A stretch of DNA of 64,000 bases from Altibacter sp. HG106 (GCF_028561755.1 NZ_JAQQTD010000001.1:248001-312000); one strand, 5' to 3'. Shown: positions 15,687 to 25,142, counted from the stretch's first letter. Made by a program: numbers and translations. The notes: generated by a model not told the origin, from the sequence alone.

Positions 15687-16621
15687 GGGTTTCGGTTTTC
15701 GTTATTAGTATTATTTTTTTTCAATTGCCGGATGGACGCATTCAATTCGAAGCCCAATAACAGCAGGTTTGCATTAATCCAAATATAAAACATCATTATC
15801 AAAAGTGCACCAATGGATCCATATAACTCATTATAGTTTGAGAAATTAGTTATGTAAACACCAAATAAATAGGTGGTTAGCATAAATAAAATAGTGGTTA
15901 AAGAAGCACCTATGGAGACAAATTTCATATCCTTTTGCTTCTTAGTTCCAAAATAATACAAGGATGCAATGATCGAATATATAAGAACGAATGAGATGAC
16001 GAGTTGAAGTGCTGAAACCAAAAAGGCCTCATTATTTATAAATTCTTGACCCTTAATGGATTCGATGAAATATTCACCCAACAACACCATCACTACAGTA
16101 AGAAGCAACAACAATGCCAAAAACACCGAAACGGCTAAAGCGATAAAGTACTGTCGGAAGAAACTTCGATTGATCGTAACATATACCGAATATTCAAAAG
16201 CGCTAAAAATGGTGTTCACTCCATTGGCGGCGAGAAACATGGCCAGAATTATCGAGAATGACAATAGCCCTGACCTGGGATTGAGCGCAATATCTTCAAT
16301 CACAGGATAGAAAAATTCTTGTGTTTGCGGTGGTAAAAAGATTTCAATAAACACCAAAAATCGCTCCTGAAAATTCTTTATCGGAACGTAGGGTATAAGG
16401 TTCAGAATGAATAGCAAGAATGGGAACAAAGCCATAAAGAAGCTGTACGCAATAGAACTGGCTCGAGAAGAAAACGTTCCTTTGATTATTCCCGAAACAT
16501 ACGTGGCCAAAAGGTCGTAAAGGGTCAATCCGTTAAGTCCGGGTAACACCACCCGCTGACTCCACAAGATACCTTGTCGTAAGACAGGGATCTTTAACAG
16601 ATTTTCCTCTACTTCGGTCAT
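15683..16621 (-). CDS. YihY/BrkB family inner-membrane protein
   Basis: A 312-residue membrane protein with about six helices. The family pattern is SSRASSIAYSFFMALFPFLL near residue 55, a helix-breaking LPPQTQEFFYP, LAANGVNTIFSAFEYSVYV, and a C-terminal SIGALLIMMFYIWINANLLL. Once mis-named RNase BN, the family is now only known as a putative transporter or envelope protein. It overlaps nadC upstream (4 nt) and the DUF2147 gene downstream (4 nt), forming a three-gene operon. Confidence 0.9.
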   Translation of the reverse strand: MTEVEENLLKIPVLRQGILWSQRVVLPGLNGLTLYDLLATYVSGIIKGTFSSRASSIAYSFFMALFPFLLFILNLIPYVPIKNFQERFLVFIEIFLPPQTQEFFYPVIEDIALNPRSGLLSFSIILAMFLAANGVNTIFSAFEYSVYVTINRSFFRQYFIALAVSVFLALLLLLTVVMVLLGEYFIESIKGQEFINNEAFLVSALQLVISFVLIYSIIASLYYFGTKKQKDMKFVSIGASLTTILFMLTTYLFGVYITNFSNYNELYGSIGALLIMMFYIWINANLLLLGFELNASIRQLKKNNTNNENRNP

Positions 16622-17478
16622 GAAATGGCTTTAAGGCTCAAGTCCATGTTATGGACAGAGTGTGTGAGCGCACCGCTGGAAATGTAATCCACGCCACATT
16701 CAGCATAGGTTCTGGCGGTCTCCAGGGTGATGCCTCCGCTGGATTCGGTTAGGCACTGGTCTCCTATGAGCGCCACCGCTTTTCGGGTGTCTTCGTAATT
16801 GAAATTATCAATTAAAATTCGATACACGCCATTATTGGCTAGGATCTCTTCAATTTCATTTAGATTTCTCGCCTCTACAATGATCTTTAGGTCGAGTTGT
16901 TTTTCCGACAAGTAGCGCTGTGTCTTCTGAATGGCTTGTGTGATACCTCCACAAAAATCGATATGATTGTCTTTTAGCATGATCATATCATATAGTGCGA
17001 AGCGATGGTTTTCTCCACCACCAATGGTAACCGCCCACTTTTCTAATGCGCGGATGCCCGGTGTTGTCTTCCGAGTGTCTAAAATCTGAGTGTTAGTGCC
17101 TTTTAGCAATCGTACATATTCATTCGTTTTAGTGGCGATAGCACTCATACGCTGCATGGCGTTGAGCACGAGGCGTTCTGACTTTAGAATAGATTGAGAG
17201 TTGCCCTCCACGATAAATGCCACATCGCCATGAGTAACAGCGGTCCCGTCGTGAAGTTTTACCTCCATTTTGAGACCGGGATCTACAAATTCAAATACTT
17301 TCTTTGCAAAATCGATCCCAGCTAAAATACCCTCATCTTTTACCAACAACCGGGCCTTTCCGGTAGCATCTTCTGGTATGCAGGCCAACGAGCTGTGATC
17401 GCCATCACCTACGTCCTCACGGATGGCGTTCGCGATGATAAGATCAATCTCTTTATGGAATTGCTTTTCTGAAATCAT
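16618..17478 (-). CDS. nadC: Nicotinate-nucleotide pyrophosphorylase (quinolinate PRTase)
   Basis: A 286-residue cytosolic enzyme that converts quinolinate and PRPP to nicotinate mononucleotide in NAD synthesis. It shows AIREDVGDGDHSSLACIP, NAMQRMSAIATKT, the active-site block LDTRKTTPGIRALEKWAV with GGGENHR, then MLKDNHI and the C-terminal ESSGGITLETARTYAECG with VDYISSGALTHS. Complete and normal length. First gene of the nadC-yihY-DUF2147 operon. No nadA or nadB nearby. Confidence 0.97.
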   Translation of the reverse strand: MISEKQFHKEIDLIIANAIREDVGDGDHSSLACIPEDATGKARLLVKDEGILAGIDFAKKVFEFVDPGLKMEVKLHDGTAVTHGDVAFIVEGNSQSILKSERLVLNAMQRMSAIATKTNEYVRLLKGTNTQILDTRKTTPGIRALEKWAVTIGGGENHRFALYDMIMLKDNHIDFCGGITQAIQKTQRYLSEKQLDLKIIVEARNLNEIEEILANNGVYRILIDNFNYEDTRKAVALIGDQCLTESSGGITLETARTYAECGVDYISSGALTHSVHNMDLSLKAIS

Positions 17479-17583
17479 AGCACAAATTCTTTCAGCTAAA
17501 ATAACCTAAAAAGTTTGAAGTCCGAAACCAAAACCACCCGGAAACCCTTTAAACTTCGTATTTTTACACGCTAAAGAGTCCGC

Positions 17584-18057
17584 ATGAATATTACGCTTCT
17601 TGCCATCGGAAAAACAGATGATCCCGCGCTTCAGGAGTTGATCGATCGCTACCGGCAGCGCCTGTCTCACTATGTCAACTTCGAGTTTCAGGTACTACCT
17701 GATATCAAACAAGCGAAAAATCGTTCCGAAGCACAGCAAAAGATACTAGAAGGGCAGGAACTATTAAAGCGAATCCAACCGTCCGACCAAATGATACTCC
17801 TAGATGAAAAAGGAACCGCTTACAGTTCGGTAAAATTTAGTGCGTTTCTGCAGAAAAAAATGAACAGCGGACTCAAAAACCTGGTATTTGTGATTGGCGG
17901 ACCCTACGGTTTTAGTGAAGAAGTTTATGCACGTGCTCAGGGAAAAGTAGCGCTTTCTGCCATGACCTTCTCGCATCAAATGGTTCGTTTATTCTTTGTC
18001 GAGCAAGTGTACAGAGGCTATACTATTCTTCGGAATGAGCCCTATCATCATCGCTAA
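17584..18057 (+). CDS. rlmH: 23S rRNA (pseudouridine1915-N3)-methyltransferase
   Basis: A 157-residue SPOUT methyltransferase acting on helix 69 of 23S rRNA. The N-terminus is MNITLLAIGKTDDPALQEL. The SAM-binding trefoil knot is formed by FVIGGPYGFSEEVY, LSAMTFSHQMVRLFFVEQVY and the typical end GYTILRNEPYHHR. Full length. It is divergent from nadC, and its stop abuts the stop of the convergent aldehyde dehydrogenase. Confidence 0.97.
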   Translation: MNITLLAIGKTDDPALQELIDRYRQRLSHYVNFEFQVLPDIKQAKNRSEAQQKILEGQELLKRIQPSDQMILLDEKGTAYSSVKFSAFLQKKMNSGLKNLVFVIGGPYGFSEEVYARAQGKVALSAMTFSHQMVRLFFVEQVYRGYTILRNEPYHHR

Positions 18058-19434
18058 CTACAGTTTCAAAAGTCGCTTGATCCATCGCAACTTTCGCTTT
18101 GAATAAGGCGGATATTTCAGTGGGAGCTCCAGCCAGTTGGCTCTTTTCAACATACTTTTCGTATGGCTGAAGGCCTTAAAACCAGCTTCTCCATGATAGG
18201 CTCCAATACCGCTCTTCCCTACGCCACCAAAGGGCAACTCAGGATTCGAAATATGCATGATGGTGTCATTGATGGCGCCACCACCAAAAGATAGGGTCTC
18301 TGTGATTTGATGCTGCTCGTTCGTATTCTCGGAAAACACATAACAACTCAAAGGCTTCGGAAGCTGGCTGGTTTTTTCAAGGGCATCTTTCAAATCATCA
18401 TAAACCAATACCGGAAGTATCGGCCCAAAGATTTCTTCTTGCATACAACGACTCTCGAAGGTCACATCGGTTAAGATCGTGGGAGCGATAAAGCGTTCGT
18501 CACGATCGTACTGTCCCCCAAAATACACGGTCGCATCCTCCAAGTAGCGCAATAAACGATCAACGTGGTCGGTATTGATGATCTGCATGTAATTGCCGTT
18601 TTCAATCGCATAGTCCATAGAGCGGATTTGCGATGTCAGTAACTCCAGAAACGTTTCAGCAATAGCAGCCTCCACCCAAACATAATCGGGTGCAATGCAG
18701 GTTTGTCCCGCATTGATAAATTTTCCCCATACCAACCGTTGTACTGTGCGCTTGAGGTTGGCATGCTTGGTCACGAAGGTCGGACTCTTCCCTCCTAGCT
18801 CCAAGGTCACGGGAGTCAGCTGCTTCGCAGCAGCCTGATACACAATTTGTCCTACACGCGGACTTCCCGTAAAAAAGATTTTTTGAAATTTCTGTTCCAG
18901 AAGCGTAGTACTAACTTCCACACCACCGGTTACGACCGTAAAGAATTCCGGATCAAAATATTCCGCTACTAGGTTTTGAAGCAACATTGCAGTAGCTTCT
19001 GGCAGTTCACTGGGTTTCAGCACCACCGTATTGCCCGCTGCAATGGCAGGTATAACAGGTCCTAAGGATAGCAAATATGGATAGTTCCACGCCCCAATGA
19101 CCAAACTAACGCCCAGGGGCTCAGGTTGTAAATAACTTTTTCCTGGAAAATTAGCGATGTTGGTAGCGACTCGTGTCTTTGCAGACCATCGCTTCGTATT
19201 TTTCAGCGCATCATCCAGGTCTTGTTGCAATAAGGCGAACTCGGAAGTAAAAGTTTCAAAACGAGATTTTTTAAAATCGGCATATATCGCTTCATACAGT
19301 TGGTCCTCATGCGCTCGCAACAGTTGCTGTAAGCGTTTCAGTTGTTGTTTTCGGAAAGAAATCGATCGGGTAGCACCTGTTTTAAAGAAGGCGTGCTGAG
19401 CGGTAATGAGGGTTGCTATCGAAGAATTTGCCAC
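18058..19434 (-). CDS. Aldehyde dehydrogenase, class 3 type
   Basis: A 458-residue NAD(P)-dependent enzyme oxidising aldehydes to acids. The Rossmann part holds GAWNYPYLLSLGPVIPAIAA and FFTGSPRVGQIVYQAAA. The general base Glu is in VTLELGGKSP and the catalytic Cys is in FINAGQTCIAPDYVWV. The short N-terminus and the sequence ELPFGGVGKSGIGAYHGEAG are typical of the class 3 (long-chain aldehyde) group. The C-terminus is basic (KRKLRWIKRLLKL), which may associate with membrane. Six nt separate it from the upstream CarboxypepD_reg gene. Confidence 0.93.
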   Translation of the reverse strand: MANSSIATLITAQHAFFKTGATRSISFRKQQLKRLQQLLRAHEDQLYEAIYADFKKSRFETFTSEFALLQQDLDDALKNTKRWSAKTRVATNIANFPGKSYLQPEPLGVSLVIGAWNYPYLLSLGPVIPAIAAGNTVVLKPSELPEATAMLLQNLVAEYFDPEFFTVVTGGVEVSTTLLEQKFQKIFFTGSPRVGQIVYQAAAKQLTPVTLELGGKSPTFVTKHANLKRTVQRLVWGKFINAGQTCIAPDYVWVEAAIAETFLELLTSQIRSMDYAIENGNYMQIINTDHVDRLLRYLEDATVYFGGQYDRDERFIAPTILTDVTFESRCMQEEIFGPILPVLVYDDLKDALEKTSQLPKPLSCYVFSENTNEQHQITETLSFGGGAINDTIMHISNPELPFGGVGKSGIGAYHGEAGFKAFSHTKSMLKRANWLELPLKYPPYSKRKLRWIKRLLKL

Positions 19435-19440
19435 AGAGGA

Positions 19441-20214
19441 TTACCCTTTGCGTTTATCCCGATTCAAGACTCGGTATTCATCGTAACATTCGCTGATAGC
19501 ATCCAGAATTTGAAGATCGGTTGCTGTTCTTATAAAGTCGGCAGAGTAACTACAATTATTCAGAATTTCATCAACATCTACTCGTTCCAATTGTAATACA
19601 GCCATGAGCGTTTCGCGATCGTATTTAGTAGCCAACAAATTTCGGATTTCGTCATCCTCTTTCATCTTCCGAAGCTTTTGCATCTGTCTGGGACGCTTTC
19701 CGAAGATATTATACAGGAAGTCGGCTGGATTGAAAATAGCGCTTAACACTTTATTCACGGCACCCGGAGAGCGGTCACCTCCTTCGTACCCGATATTCAC
19801 TCCGGAAATTCGATAGCGATAGTTATCGTAGATCGGAATGGTTTTCGCATCCACCTCTACGTAGCCCGTAAGTTGGACAGGCTTTACCACTACCTCTTCC
19901 AGCGCAATACCAAGCTCGGTCATTTTAATCTTGATGTCGCCGTATTTTAGCCAGTCGTTAGTCACACGAACGCGTATGGATTTGAATCCCAAATAGGAAA
20001 AATAGAGGGTATCATTTACCTTCGCGCGAATCGAAAATTCTCCGTCTTTATTGGTAGTAGCCCCAATGACTTCGTTTAGGTTAACGATGTTAACATTCTC
20101 CAGAGGCACATCATTTGCGTCATTGAGTACCTTTCCGTCGATGATATCACCTTCCTGACTCCAAACGGTAACGCTTGCTAGAAGTAAAAGGATAAGAAAT
20201 GCGTACTGCCTCAT
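19441..20214 (-). CDS. Exported protein with CarboxypepD_reg-like domain
   Basis: About 257 residues. Signal peptide MRQYAFLILLLLASVTVWS, then a CarboxypepD_reg-like beta-sandwich (IDGKVLNDANDVPLENVNIV, then DGEFSIRAKVNDTLYFSYLG) as at the front of TonB receptors, but here without a barrel. The remainder is an acidic and helical tail (RQMQKLRKMKEDDEI). The start at 20214 keeps the signal peptide; an in-frame upstream start adds 15 non-family residues. Surface or periplasmic location is expected. Function unknown. Confidence 0.85.
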   Translation of the reverse strand: MRQYAFLILLLLASVTVWSQEGDIIDGKVLNDANDVPLENVNIVNLNEVIGATTNKDGEFSIRAKVNDTLYFSYLGFKSIRVRVTNDWLKYGDIKIKMTELGIALEEVVVKPVQLTGYVEVDAKTIPIYDNYRYRISGVNIGYEGGDRSPGAVNKVLSAIFNPADFLYNIFGKRPRQMQKLRKMKEDDEIRNLLATKYDRETLMAVLQLERVDVDEILNNCSYSADFIRTATDLQILDAISECYDEYRVLNRDKRKG

Positions 20215-20281
20215 AGGTTTGGGACGTAAATGTACATAAATAGACGGTTTTTCAGTCAAAAAGTTTCGTTAAGAAGAAAAA

Positions 20282-22045
20282 TTAACGGCGTCTGCGGCGC
20301 TTACCTCCAGTGCCTTTGGTTTCAGGACGGTTTCCTTTTCGATGATTCCCTTTGGCAGAACGTTGCCCTCCCTTGCCTCTATGAGATTTTCCTCCGCCTT
20401 TTCCGCGATGTGACTTTTTCCCTTTGCCACCAAATTTCTTCCGCTTTTCGTTCGAAATTTCTAGCTCTACCTTACGGTTATTGAACTGTACTCCCTTGAA
20501 CGCTTCTAACACCTTATCGGCATGCGGGGCATCCACATTAAAGAAGGAAAACGCATCCATGGTATCTACGTGAAATACCTCATCTTTTTCAAGTTGTACC
20601 AACTCCCGGATGAGATCTTTCAGGTCCATCCACTCCAGTCCATCTTTACGACCTACATTGATAAAGAAACGCACGCTATTTCCGGAATATTGCTTTCCAG
20701 CGCTCACTTCCTTCTGACTAGCGGTAACATTCAGGTCTTTAGCCGATTTATAGTAGTTGTGAAACCTGCTGAATTCTACTGTGAATACCTTTCGGATCAA
20801 TTCCTCCTTCGAAAAGTCCTTGAGAACAGTTTCAATCTGAGGAATATAAGCATCGATGGCGTGGTTCACATCGGTATCTTTGATCGAATTGGCCAGGTGA
20901 AAAAGTTGAATTTCACAGATCTCCTCTCCATTTGGAATTTGCTTCTGTGAAAATGTTTTCTGAATAATCTTCTCGATCTGCTTGATCTTCCGCAATTCGC
21001 TCTTAGAAACAATGACCATGGATACCCCGGTCTTTCCGGCACGACCGGTTCGACCGCTTCGGTGGGTATACGTTTCAATCTCATCAGGTAATTGGTAATT
21101 GATTACGTGGGTTATGTCATCCACATCAATCCCGCGCGCTGCCACATCGGTTGCCACTAGCATTTGAATTTGACGCGTGCGAAAAGATTTCATCACTATG
21201 TCACGTTGATTCTGACTCAAGTCTCCGTGAATAGCCGCCGCGTTGTAGCCATCTTCAATCAGCTTTTCCGCTACTTTTTGGGTATCTCGCTTGGTTCGGC
21301 AGAATACTACCGAAAAGATATCCGGATTGGCATCGGCCAATCGTTTCAGTGCAGGATAGCGGTCTCGAGCGCTTACCATATAGTATTCGTGAGAGACATT
21401 TTCGGACCCCACGTTCTTGCTTCCCACCGTAATCTCTACCGGATCATGCATAAATTTCTGAGCAATGCGGGCCACCTCTTTGGGCATGGTAGCACTAAAG
21501 AGCCACGTACTTTTGTCTTTAGGAGAATGCGAAAGGATTTCTGTAATATCTTCATAGAAGCCCATATTCAACATCTCATCTGCTTCATCTAGCACGCAGT
21601 ATTCGATTTTGGAAATGTCGATCAACCCGCGGCCAATCATGTCCTTCATGCGCCCAGGCGTCGCCACAATAATTTGCGCCCCCTTTTTGATCTTTTTAGC
21701 TTGTTCGGTGATACTCGCCCCACCGTAAATAGCCACTACATTGAGTCCGTCGAGATACTTTCCATACTGCTGCAGTTCAGAAGTGATCTGCAAACACAGC
21801 TCTCTCGTAGGCGATAAGATAAGTCCTTGGGTAGTGCGGCTGTCAACCTGTATTTTCTGAAGCATTGGAAACCCGAAAGCGGCTGTTTTACCAGTACCCG
21901 TTTGGGCCAGCGAAACCAGGTCGGTTTCTTGTTGTAAGAGAATAGGAATGGTTTTTTCCTGTACTTCGGAAGGGGTTTCAAAGCCCATATCCGAAATAGC
22001 CTGCAGCATATCGGCTGACAGGCCTAATGATTTAAATGTTGCCAT
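20282..22045 (-). CDS. DEAD-box ATP-dependent RNA helicase with DbpA-type RNA-binding domain
   Basis: About 587 residues. Helicase motifs in order: Q-motif start MATFKSLGLSADML, motif I AQTGTGKTAAF, Ia PTRELCLQI, Ib ATPGRMKDMI, II VLDEADEMLN, III FSATMP, IV VFCRTKRDTQ, V ATDVAARGID, VI HRSGRTGRAG. A DbpA/CsdA-type RNA-binding domain follows at about 445-535 (VRFFINVGRKDGLEWMDLKD), then a very basic Gly/Lys/Arg/His tail with repeated KSHRGKGG units. It belongs to the DeaD/CsdA group used in ribosome assembly and cold adaptation. A TACCTTTG -7 element lies at 22150-22143. Confidence 0.95.
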   Translation of the reverse strand: MATFKSLGLSADMLQAISDMGFETPSEVQEKTIPILLQQETDLVSLAQTGTGKTAAFGFPMLQKIQVDSRTTQGLILSPTRELCLQITSELQQYGKYLDGLNVVAIYGGASITEQAKKIKKGAQIIVATPGRMKDMIGRGLIDISKIEYCVLDEADEMLNMGFYEDITEILSHSPKDKSTWLFSATMPKEVARIAQKFMHDPVEITVGSKNVGSENVSHEYYMVSARDRYPALKRLADANPDIFSVVFCRTKRDTQKVAEKLIEDGYNAAAIHGDLSQNQRDIVMKSFRTRQIQMLVATDVAARGIDVDDITHVINYQLPDEIETYTHRSGRTGRAGKTGVSMVIVSKSELRKIKQIEKIIQKTFSQKQIPNGEEICEIQLFHLANSIKDTDVNHAIDAYIPQIETVLKDFSKEELIRKVFTVEFSRFHNYYKSAKDLNVTASQKEVSAGKQYSGNSVRFFINVGRKDGLEWMDLKDLIRELVQLEKDEVFHVDTMDAFSFFNVDAPHADKVLEAFKGVQFNNRKVELEISNEKRKKFGGKGKKSHRGKGGGKSHRGKGGQRSAKGNHRKGNRPETKGTGGKRRRRR

Positions 22046-22142
22046 ATTTTGGTTTAAAATAAAGGTGCTTATGGGAAGCATCCGACGATTAAACCCTTGG
22101 CTTCATATAAACACAGACCTCACCCTGAGGTTTTTCAAGCGG

Positions 22143-22150
22143 CAAAGGTA
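22143..22150 (-). promoter_or_regulatory. -7 element TACCTTTG upstream of the DEAD-box helicase
   Basis: Exact TAnnTTTG on the minus strand, about 98 bp before the helicase ATG. No TTG at the right -33 distance is visible, so this is only half a promoter. Confidence 0.4.
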
Positions 22151-22197
22151 CTGCTAAGAAATTGACTTCGTAGCGGTTTTAGCAACAATTTATCAAT

Positions 22198-22785
22198 TTA
22201 TTCTTTGAGGTATTCAATCAATTGCCGGATGGCACGACCGCGATGACCAATTTCATTCTTAGTGGCCAGGTCCATTTCTGCAAAGGTTTCTGAATATCCA
22301 TCGGGTTGAAAGATTGGGTCGTAGCCAAATCCACCCAGACCGCGGGAACGCTCAGTAATGGTACCAGTACAAATTCCTAAGAACATTACCTCCTTCCCGT
22401 TCATGCTTAGGGCAATGGCGGTCTTAAACCGTGCGTCTCGTTGGGTCTTACCCTCCAGGTTCCGCAGCAATTTTTCCATGTTCGCTCGGTCATTTTTGCC
22501 CTCTCCAGCATAGCGCGCGCTCAAAACCCCAGGTTCGTTGTTCAATACAGGAACTTCGAGTCCGGTATCATCGGCAAAACAGGCGTAATTATAATAGCTT
22601 GTAATATAATCGGCTTTGATCGCTGCATTTCCTTCAATCGTTTCGGCCGTTTCCGGAATATCTTCCTCACAGCCTATATCGTTAAGACTTAACAACTCTA
22701 TATGATGCGGAAGTAAGGCCTTTACCTCCTTGAATTTATTTTCATTATGAGTCGCAAACACCAACTGCATCGTATTCTTTTCCAT
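22198..22785 (-). CDS. rdgB: XTP/dITP pyrophosphatase (RdgB/HAM1)
   Basis: A 195-residue (or 190 from the second Met) house-cleaning enzyme hydrolysing deaminated purine nucleoside triphosphates to monophosphates. Motifs: LVFATHNENKFKEVKALLP at the N-terminus, CFADDTGLEVPVLNNEPGV with the catalytic Asp pair, SARYAGEG, and GYDPIFQPDGYSETFAEM with KNEIGHRGRAIRQL at the C-terminus. Full length. It is last in a minus-strand run trmH - SRPBCC - VOC - rdgB. Confidence 0.96.
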   Translation of the reverse strand: MEKNTMQLVFATHNENKFKEVKALLPHHIELLSLNDIGCEEDIPETAETIEGNAAIKADYITSYYNYACFADDTGLEVPVLNNEPGVLSARYAGEGKNDRANMEKLLRNLEGKTQRDARFKTAIALSMNGKEVMFLGICTGTITERSRGLGGFGYDPIFQPDGYSETFAEMDLATKNEIGHRGRAIRQLIEYLKE

Positions 22786-22799
22786 AAGATAATGATCTA

Positions 22800-23177
22800 T
22801 TATTGCTGCGAATGAATCGCAATTCTGTTGCCTTCAGAATCTATAAAAACCCCCATAAACCCATATTCTTCAGAGATTTGGGTCTTGGGCTGATAAATAG
22901 TTCCACCGGCGCTTTCCACCCGAGCTAATTGATGTTGAACATTTTCACTGTAGAAATAGACCAAGGGGCCTTCTTTACTGGGAATGTAGCTTTCCTGTTT
23001 GATGAGGGTTCCGGTGGCTCCGGGAAGGTTTTGATCCCCAAACGGAAACCATCCCATTTCTAATCCTCCGAAGGATACCGGCTTGATAGTATATTCGAAA
23101 ACAGCCTCATAAAAGGCGATGGCGCGCTCCATATTGGTAACCGGAATTTCAATCCACGCGAAAGGTTGGTGTTTCAT
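22800..23177 (-). CDS. VOC (glyoxalase-like) superfamily protein
   Basis: About 125 residues. Two beta-alpha-beta-beta-beta halves: AWIEIPVTNMERAIAFYEAV then GPLVYFYSENVQHQLARVES, with the GWFPFGD strand between. The end MGVFIDSEGNRIAIHS carries the final Glu/His pattern. Members are metal-dependent dioxygenases, isomerases or binding proteins; the substrate cannot be told here. The ATG at 23177 is used rather than a TTG three codons upstream. Ten nt after the SRPBCC gene. Confidence 0.85.
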   Translation of the reverse strand: MKHQPFAWIEIPVTNMERAIAFYEAVFEYTIKPVSFGGLEMGWFPFGDQNLPGATGTLIKQESYIPSKEGPLVYFYSENVQHQLARVESAGGTIYQPKTQISEEYGFMGVFIDSEGNRIAIHSQQ

Positions 23178-23186
23178 AACGAACAA

Positions 23187-23714
23187 TTAAGGGGTTTCAA
23201 GTTGAAGTTTAAGATCGCGTAAGCCCGCTTCAAAGTCGGTTCCCACCGATTTCTCCATATTGAAAAATAGCATCATAACGTTCATGGGCGGTTTGTGTGT
23301 GCCACTAAATCCCCAGGTAACTTCAGTTTTAGTATCGGATAACGCTCGTACCAAGAGGTAGGCATCACTTGTTGATTTGAATGGTTTTAAGAATCGCAAC
23401 TCACTGTCTATGCGTTCGTTCTCAATAATACTTTTAATCTCCTGTTCTCCTTCTCCTACTTTTTTATTGCCCTTCCAGTGACTTACTGCTCCCACGGTTC
23501 CATCGGTTCCGCGTATTTCTTTTTGCATGTTTGGGTCTCTCTTGCTCCAGGGAGACCATTGATCCTGATTTTTCAAATACTTTAAATACTCAAATACTTC
23601 GGGAAGTGATCGATCTACGAGGATGCTTCTGCGAACATCGTACTTTTTTGGGGCCAGTACCGCAGCCATAATAAAAAGGACTAGAATTCCGAAAAAAATA
23701 TACAAGATAAGCAT
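23187..23714 (-). CDS. SRPBCC family protein with N-terminal membrane anchor
   Basis: A 175-residue protein with an N-terminal membrane helix (LILYIFFGILVLFIMAAVLA) followed by an SRPBCC (polyketide cyclase-like) ligand-binding domain: DRSLPEVFEYLKYLKNQDQW, WSKRDPNM, GAVSHWKGNKKVGEGEQEI, TEVTWGFSGTHK and a C-terminal helix KSVGTDFEAGLRDLK. Its family is often found with VOC proteins, as here. Ligand unknown. Confidence 0.87.
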   Translation of the reverse strand: MLILYIFFGILVLFIMAAVLAPKKYDVRRSILVDRSLPEVFEYLKYLKNQDQWSPWSKRDPNMQKEIRGTDGTVGAVSHWKGNKKVGEGEQEIKSIIENERIDSELRFLKPFKSTSDAYLLVRALSDTKTEVTWGFSGTHKPPMNVMMLFFNMEKSVGTDFEAGLRDLKLQLETP

Positions 23715-23744
23715 GAGCGCCGCGCGTTGGTTAGATGTTGAAAG

Positions 23745-24404
23745 TTACGATATTTTTTCATTGTAATAACGCGCCAGAATCTTCTCGGAACTTTTAATAC
23801 AGCGTAAGGTCCAAGCCATTTCTATTTGCCGTTTTTCTGCTTCGGAAAGTTGCCACCTAACCTCACTTTGTTTCAGTCGATGTACAATATCTTGAAGAAT
23901 AATCGCCGCCGAAACGGAAATATTCAAACTTTCGGTAAAACCATACATAGGAATTTTTAAATACCCATCGGCTTGCGCTAACACCTTTTCGCTTACCCCG
24001 TTTTTCTCCGTTCCGAAGAAGAGGGCGCTTTTTTTTGAGATGTCAAAATCAGAAAGGATATCCCCCTCATGATGCGGCGTGGTAGCGATTAGTTGATAAC
24101 CGTTTTGCTGTAATGTCGCCATGCAACTTTCGATATCATCGTACCGATGTAGATCGATCCACTTTTGCGCGCCCATAGCAATCTCGCGATCGACACGCTT
24201 TCCTAAACGTTCTTCAACCACATGCAGTTCTTGAATACCAAACACATCACAACTTCGCATAACAGCACTGGTATTATGCAGTTGATACACATCTTCCATG
24301 ACCACGGTAACATGCTTGGTACGCTCGGCAAGCACCTTACTGAACAAGGCTTTGCGACGATCGGTGAGGTAGGATTGAAGATATTCAAATGCTTGTGAAT
24401 CCAA
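23745..24404 (-). CDS. trmH: tRNA (guanosine-2'-O-)-methyltransferase TrmH
   Basis: A 219-residue SPOUT methyltransferase methylating G18 in the tRNA D-loop. It shows VVMEDVYQLHNTSAVMRSCD, VFGIQELHVVEE, GAQKWIDLHRY, and the SAM-knot motifs ALFFGTEKNGVSEKVLAQAD and IPMYGFTESLNISVSAAII. A C-terminal helical extension (LSEAEKRQIEMAWTLRCI) is typical of TrmH rather than RlmB. Divergent from the sirtuin gene, 51 nt away. Confidence 0.93.
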   Translation of the reverse strand: MDSQAFEYLQSYLTDRRKALFSKVLAERTKHVTVVMEDVYQLHNTSAVMRSCDVFGIQELHVVEERLGKRVDREIAMGAQKWIDLHRYDDIESCMATLQQNGYQLIATTPHHEGDILSDFDISKKSALFFGTEKNGVSEKVLAQADGYLKIPMYGFTESLNISVSAAIILQDIVHRLKQSEVRWQLSEAEKRQIEMAWTLRCIKSSEKILARYYNEKIS

Positions 24405-24455
24405 TGGGAAATGCTATTTTTATAACTGTAATAGCAACGAAGATACACATTAGCC

Positions 24456-25142
24456 ATGAGAATTGTCGTGTTGACAGGTGCCGGCATGAGTGCGGAAAGC
24501 GGACTCAAAACGTTTCGTGATAGCAACGGACTCTGGGAAGGGCATGACGTGATGGAAGTCGCCTCCCCACAGGGATTTGCCAAAGACCCAGAATTGGTAT
24601 TAGATTTCTATAATCAGCGAAGACGACAATTACTAACGGTAGCGCCCAACGAAGGGCATCTTGCGCTGGCAGCCCTTGAAAAGGACGCTGAGGTTGTTAT
24701 TATCACGCAAAATGTAGACGACCTCCATGAGCGTGCGGGAAGCACCAAGGTGTTGCACCTTCATGGTGAATTACTGAAAGCCCGAAATATTCTGGATGAG
24801 CACTCGATTGTATCCTGGAAAAAAGACATCCATTTAGGAGATTGTTGTGAGGCCGGGCACCAATTAAGACCCCATGTTGTTTGGTTTGGCGAAGCCGTTC
24901 CTATGATGAACGAAGCGCTGGTAGAAATGCAACAAGCCGAGTTGGTGATAGTGATTGGCACTTCCATGCAGGTGTATCCCGCGGCTGGACTGATGCAATA
25001 CACCCCAGAGGGTTGTCCGGTTTATTTTATTGATCCTAACCCGTCTATTCGCGCAACAGACACTGTTGAAGTGATCGCCCAAACCGCTACGCAAGGTATT
25101 CCGAAGGTAATTGAAACGATTCGAAATGAATACCTTTCCTGA
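24456..25142 (+). CDS. cobB: Sir2-family NAD-dependent deacylase without complete zinc site
   Basis: A 228-residue sirtuin. NAD-binding GAGMSAESG (8-16), FRDSNGLW, QNVDDLHERAG (85-95), catalytic His103 in LHLHGELLKARN, and GTSMQVYPAAG are all present. Tyr52 and Arg55 in FYNQRRRQL match the residues that give class III sirtuins desuccinylase and demalonylase activity. The Zn tetrad is incomplete: only Cys130-Cys131 remain and the first Cys pair is missing, replaced by ARNILDEHS. It overlaps the next gene (TGATG), so they are translated together. Confidence 0.92.
   Translation: MRIVVLTGAGMSAESGLKTFRDSNGLWEGHDVMEVASPQGFAKDPELVLDFYNQRRRQLLTVAPNEGHLALAALEKDAEVVIITQNVDDLHERAGSTKVLHLHGELLKARNILDEHSIVSWKKDIHLGDCCEAGHQLRPHVVWFGEAVPMMNEALVEMQQAELVIVIGTSMQVYPAAGLMQYTPEGCPVYFIDPNPSIRATDTVEVIAQTATQGIPKVIETIRNEYLS

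Noticed and set aside
15258-17478. Virulence or RNase BN function for the YihY family gene
   Set aside because: The RNase BN name was an early misassignment; no nuclease motif is present.
20282-20420. Repeated GKGG/HRGKGG codons as a possible CRISPR or tandem repeat array
   Set aside because: It is the coding sequence of the basic tail of the DEAD-box helicase and continues its frame.
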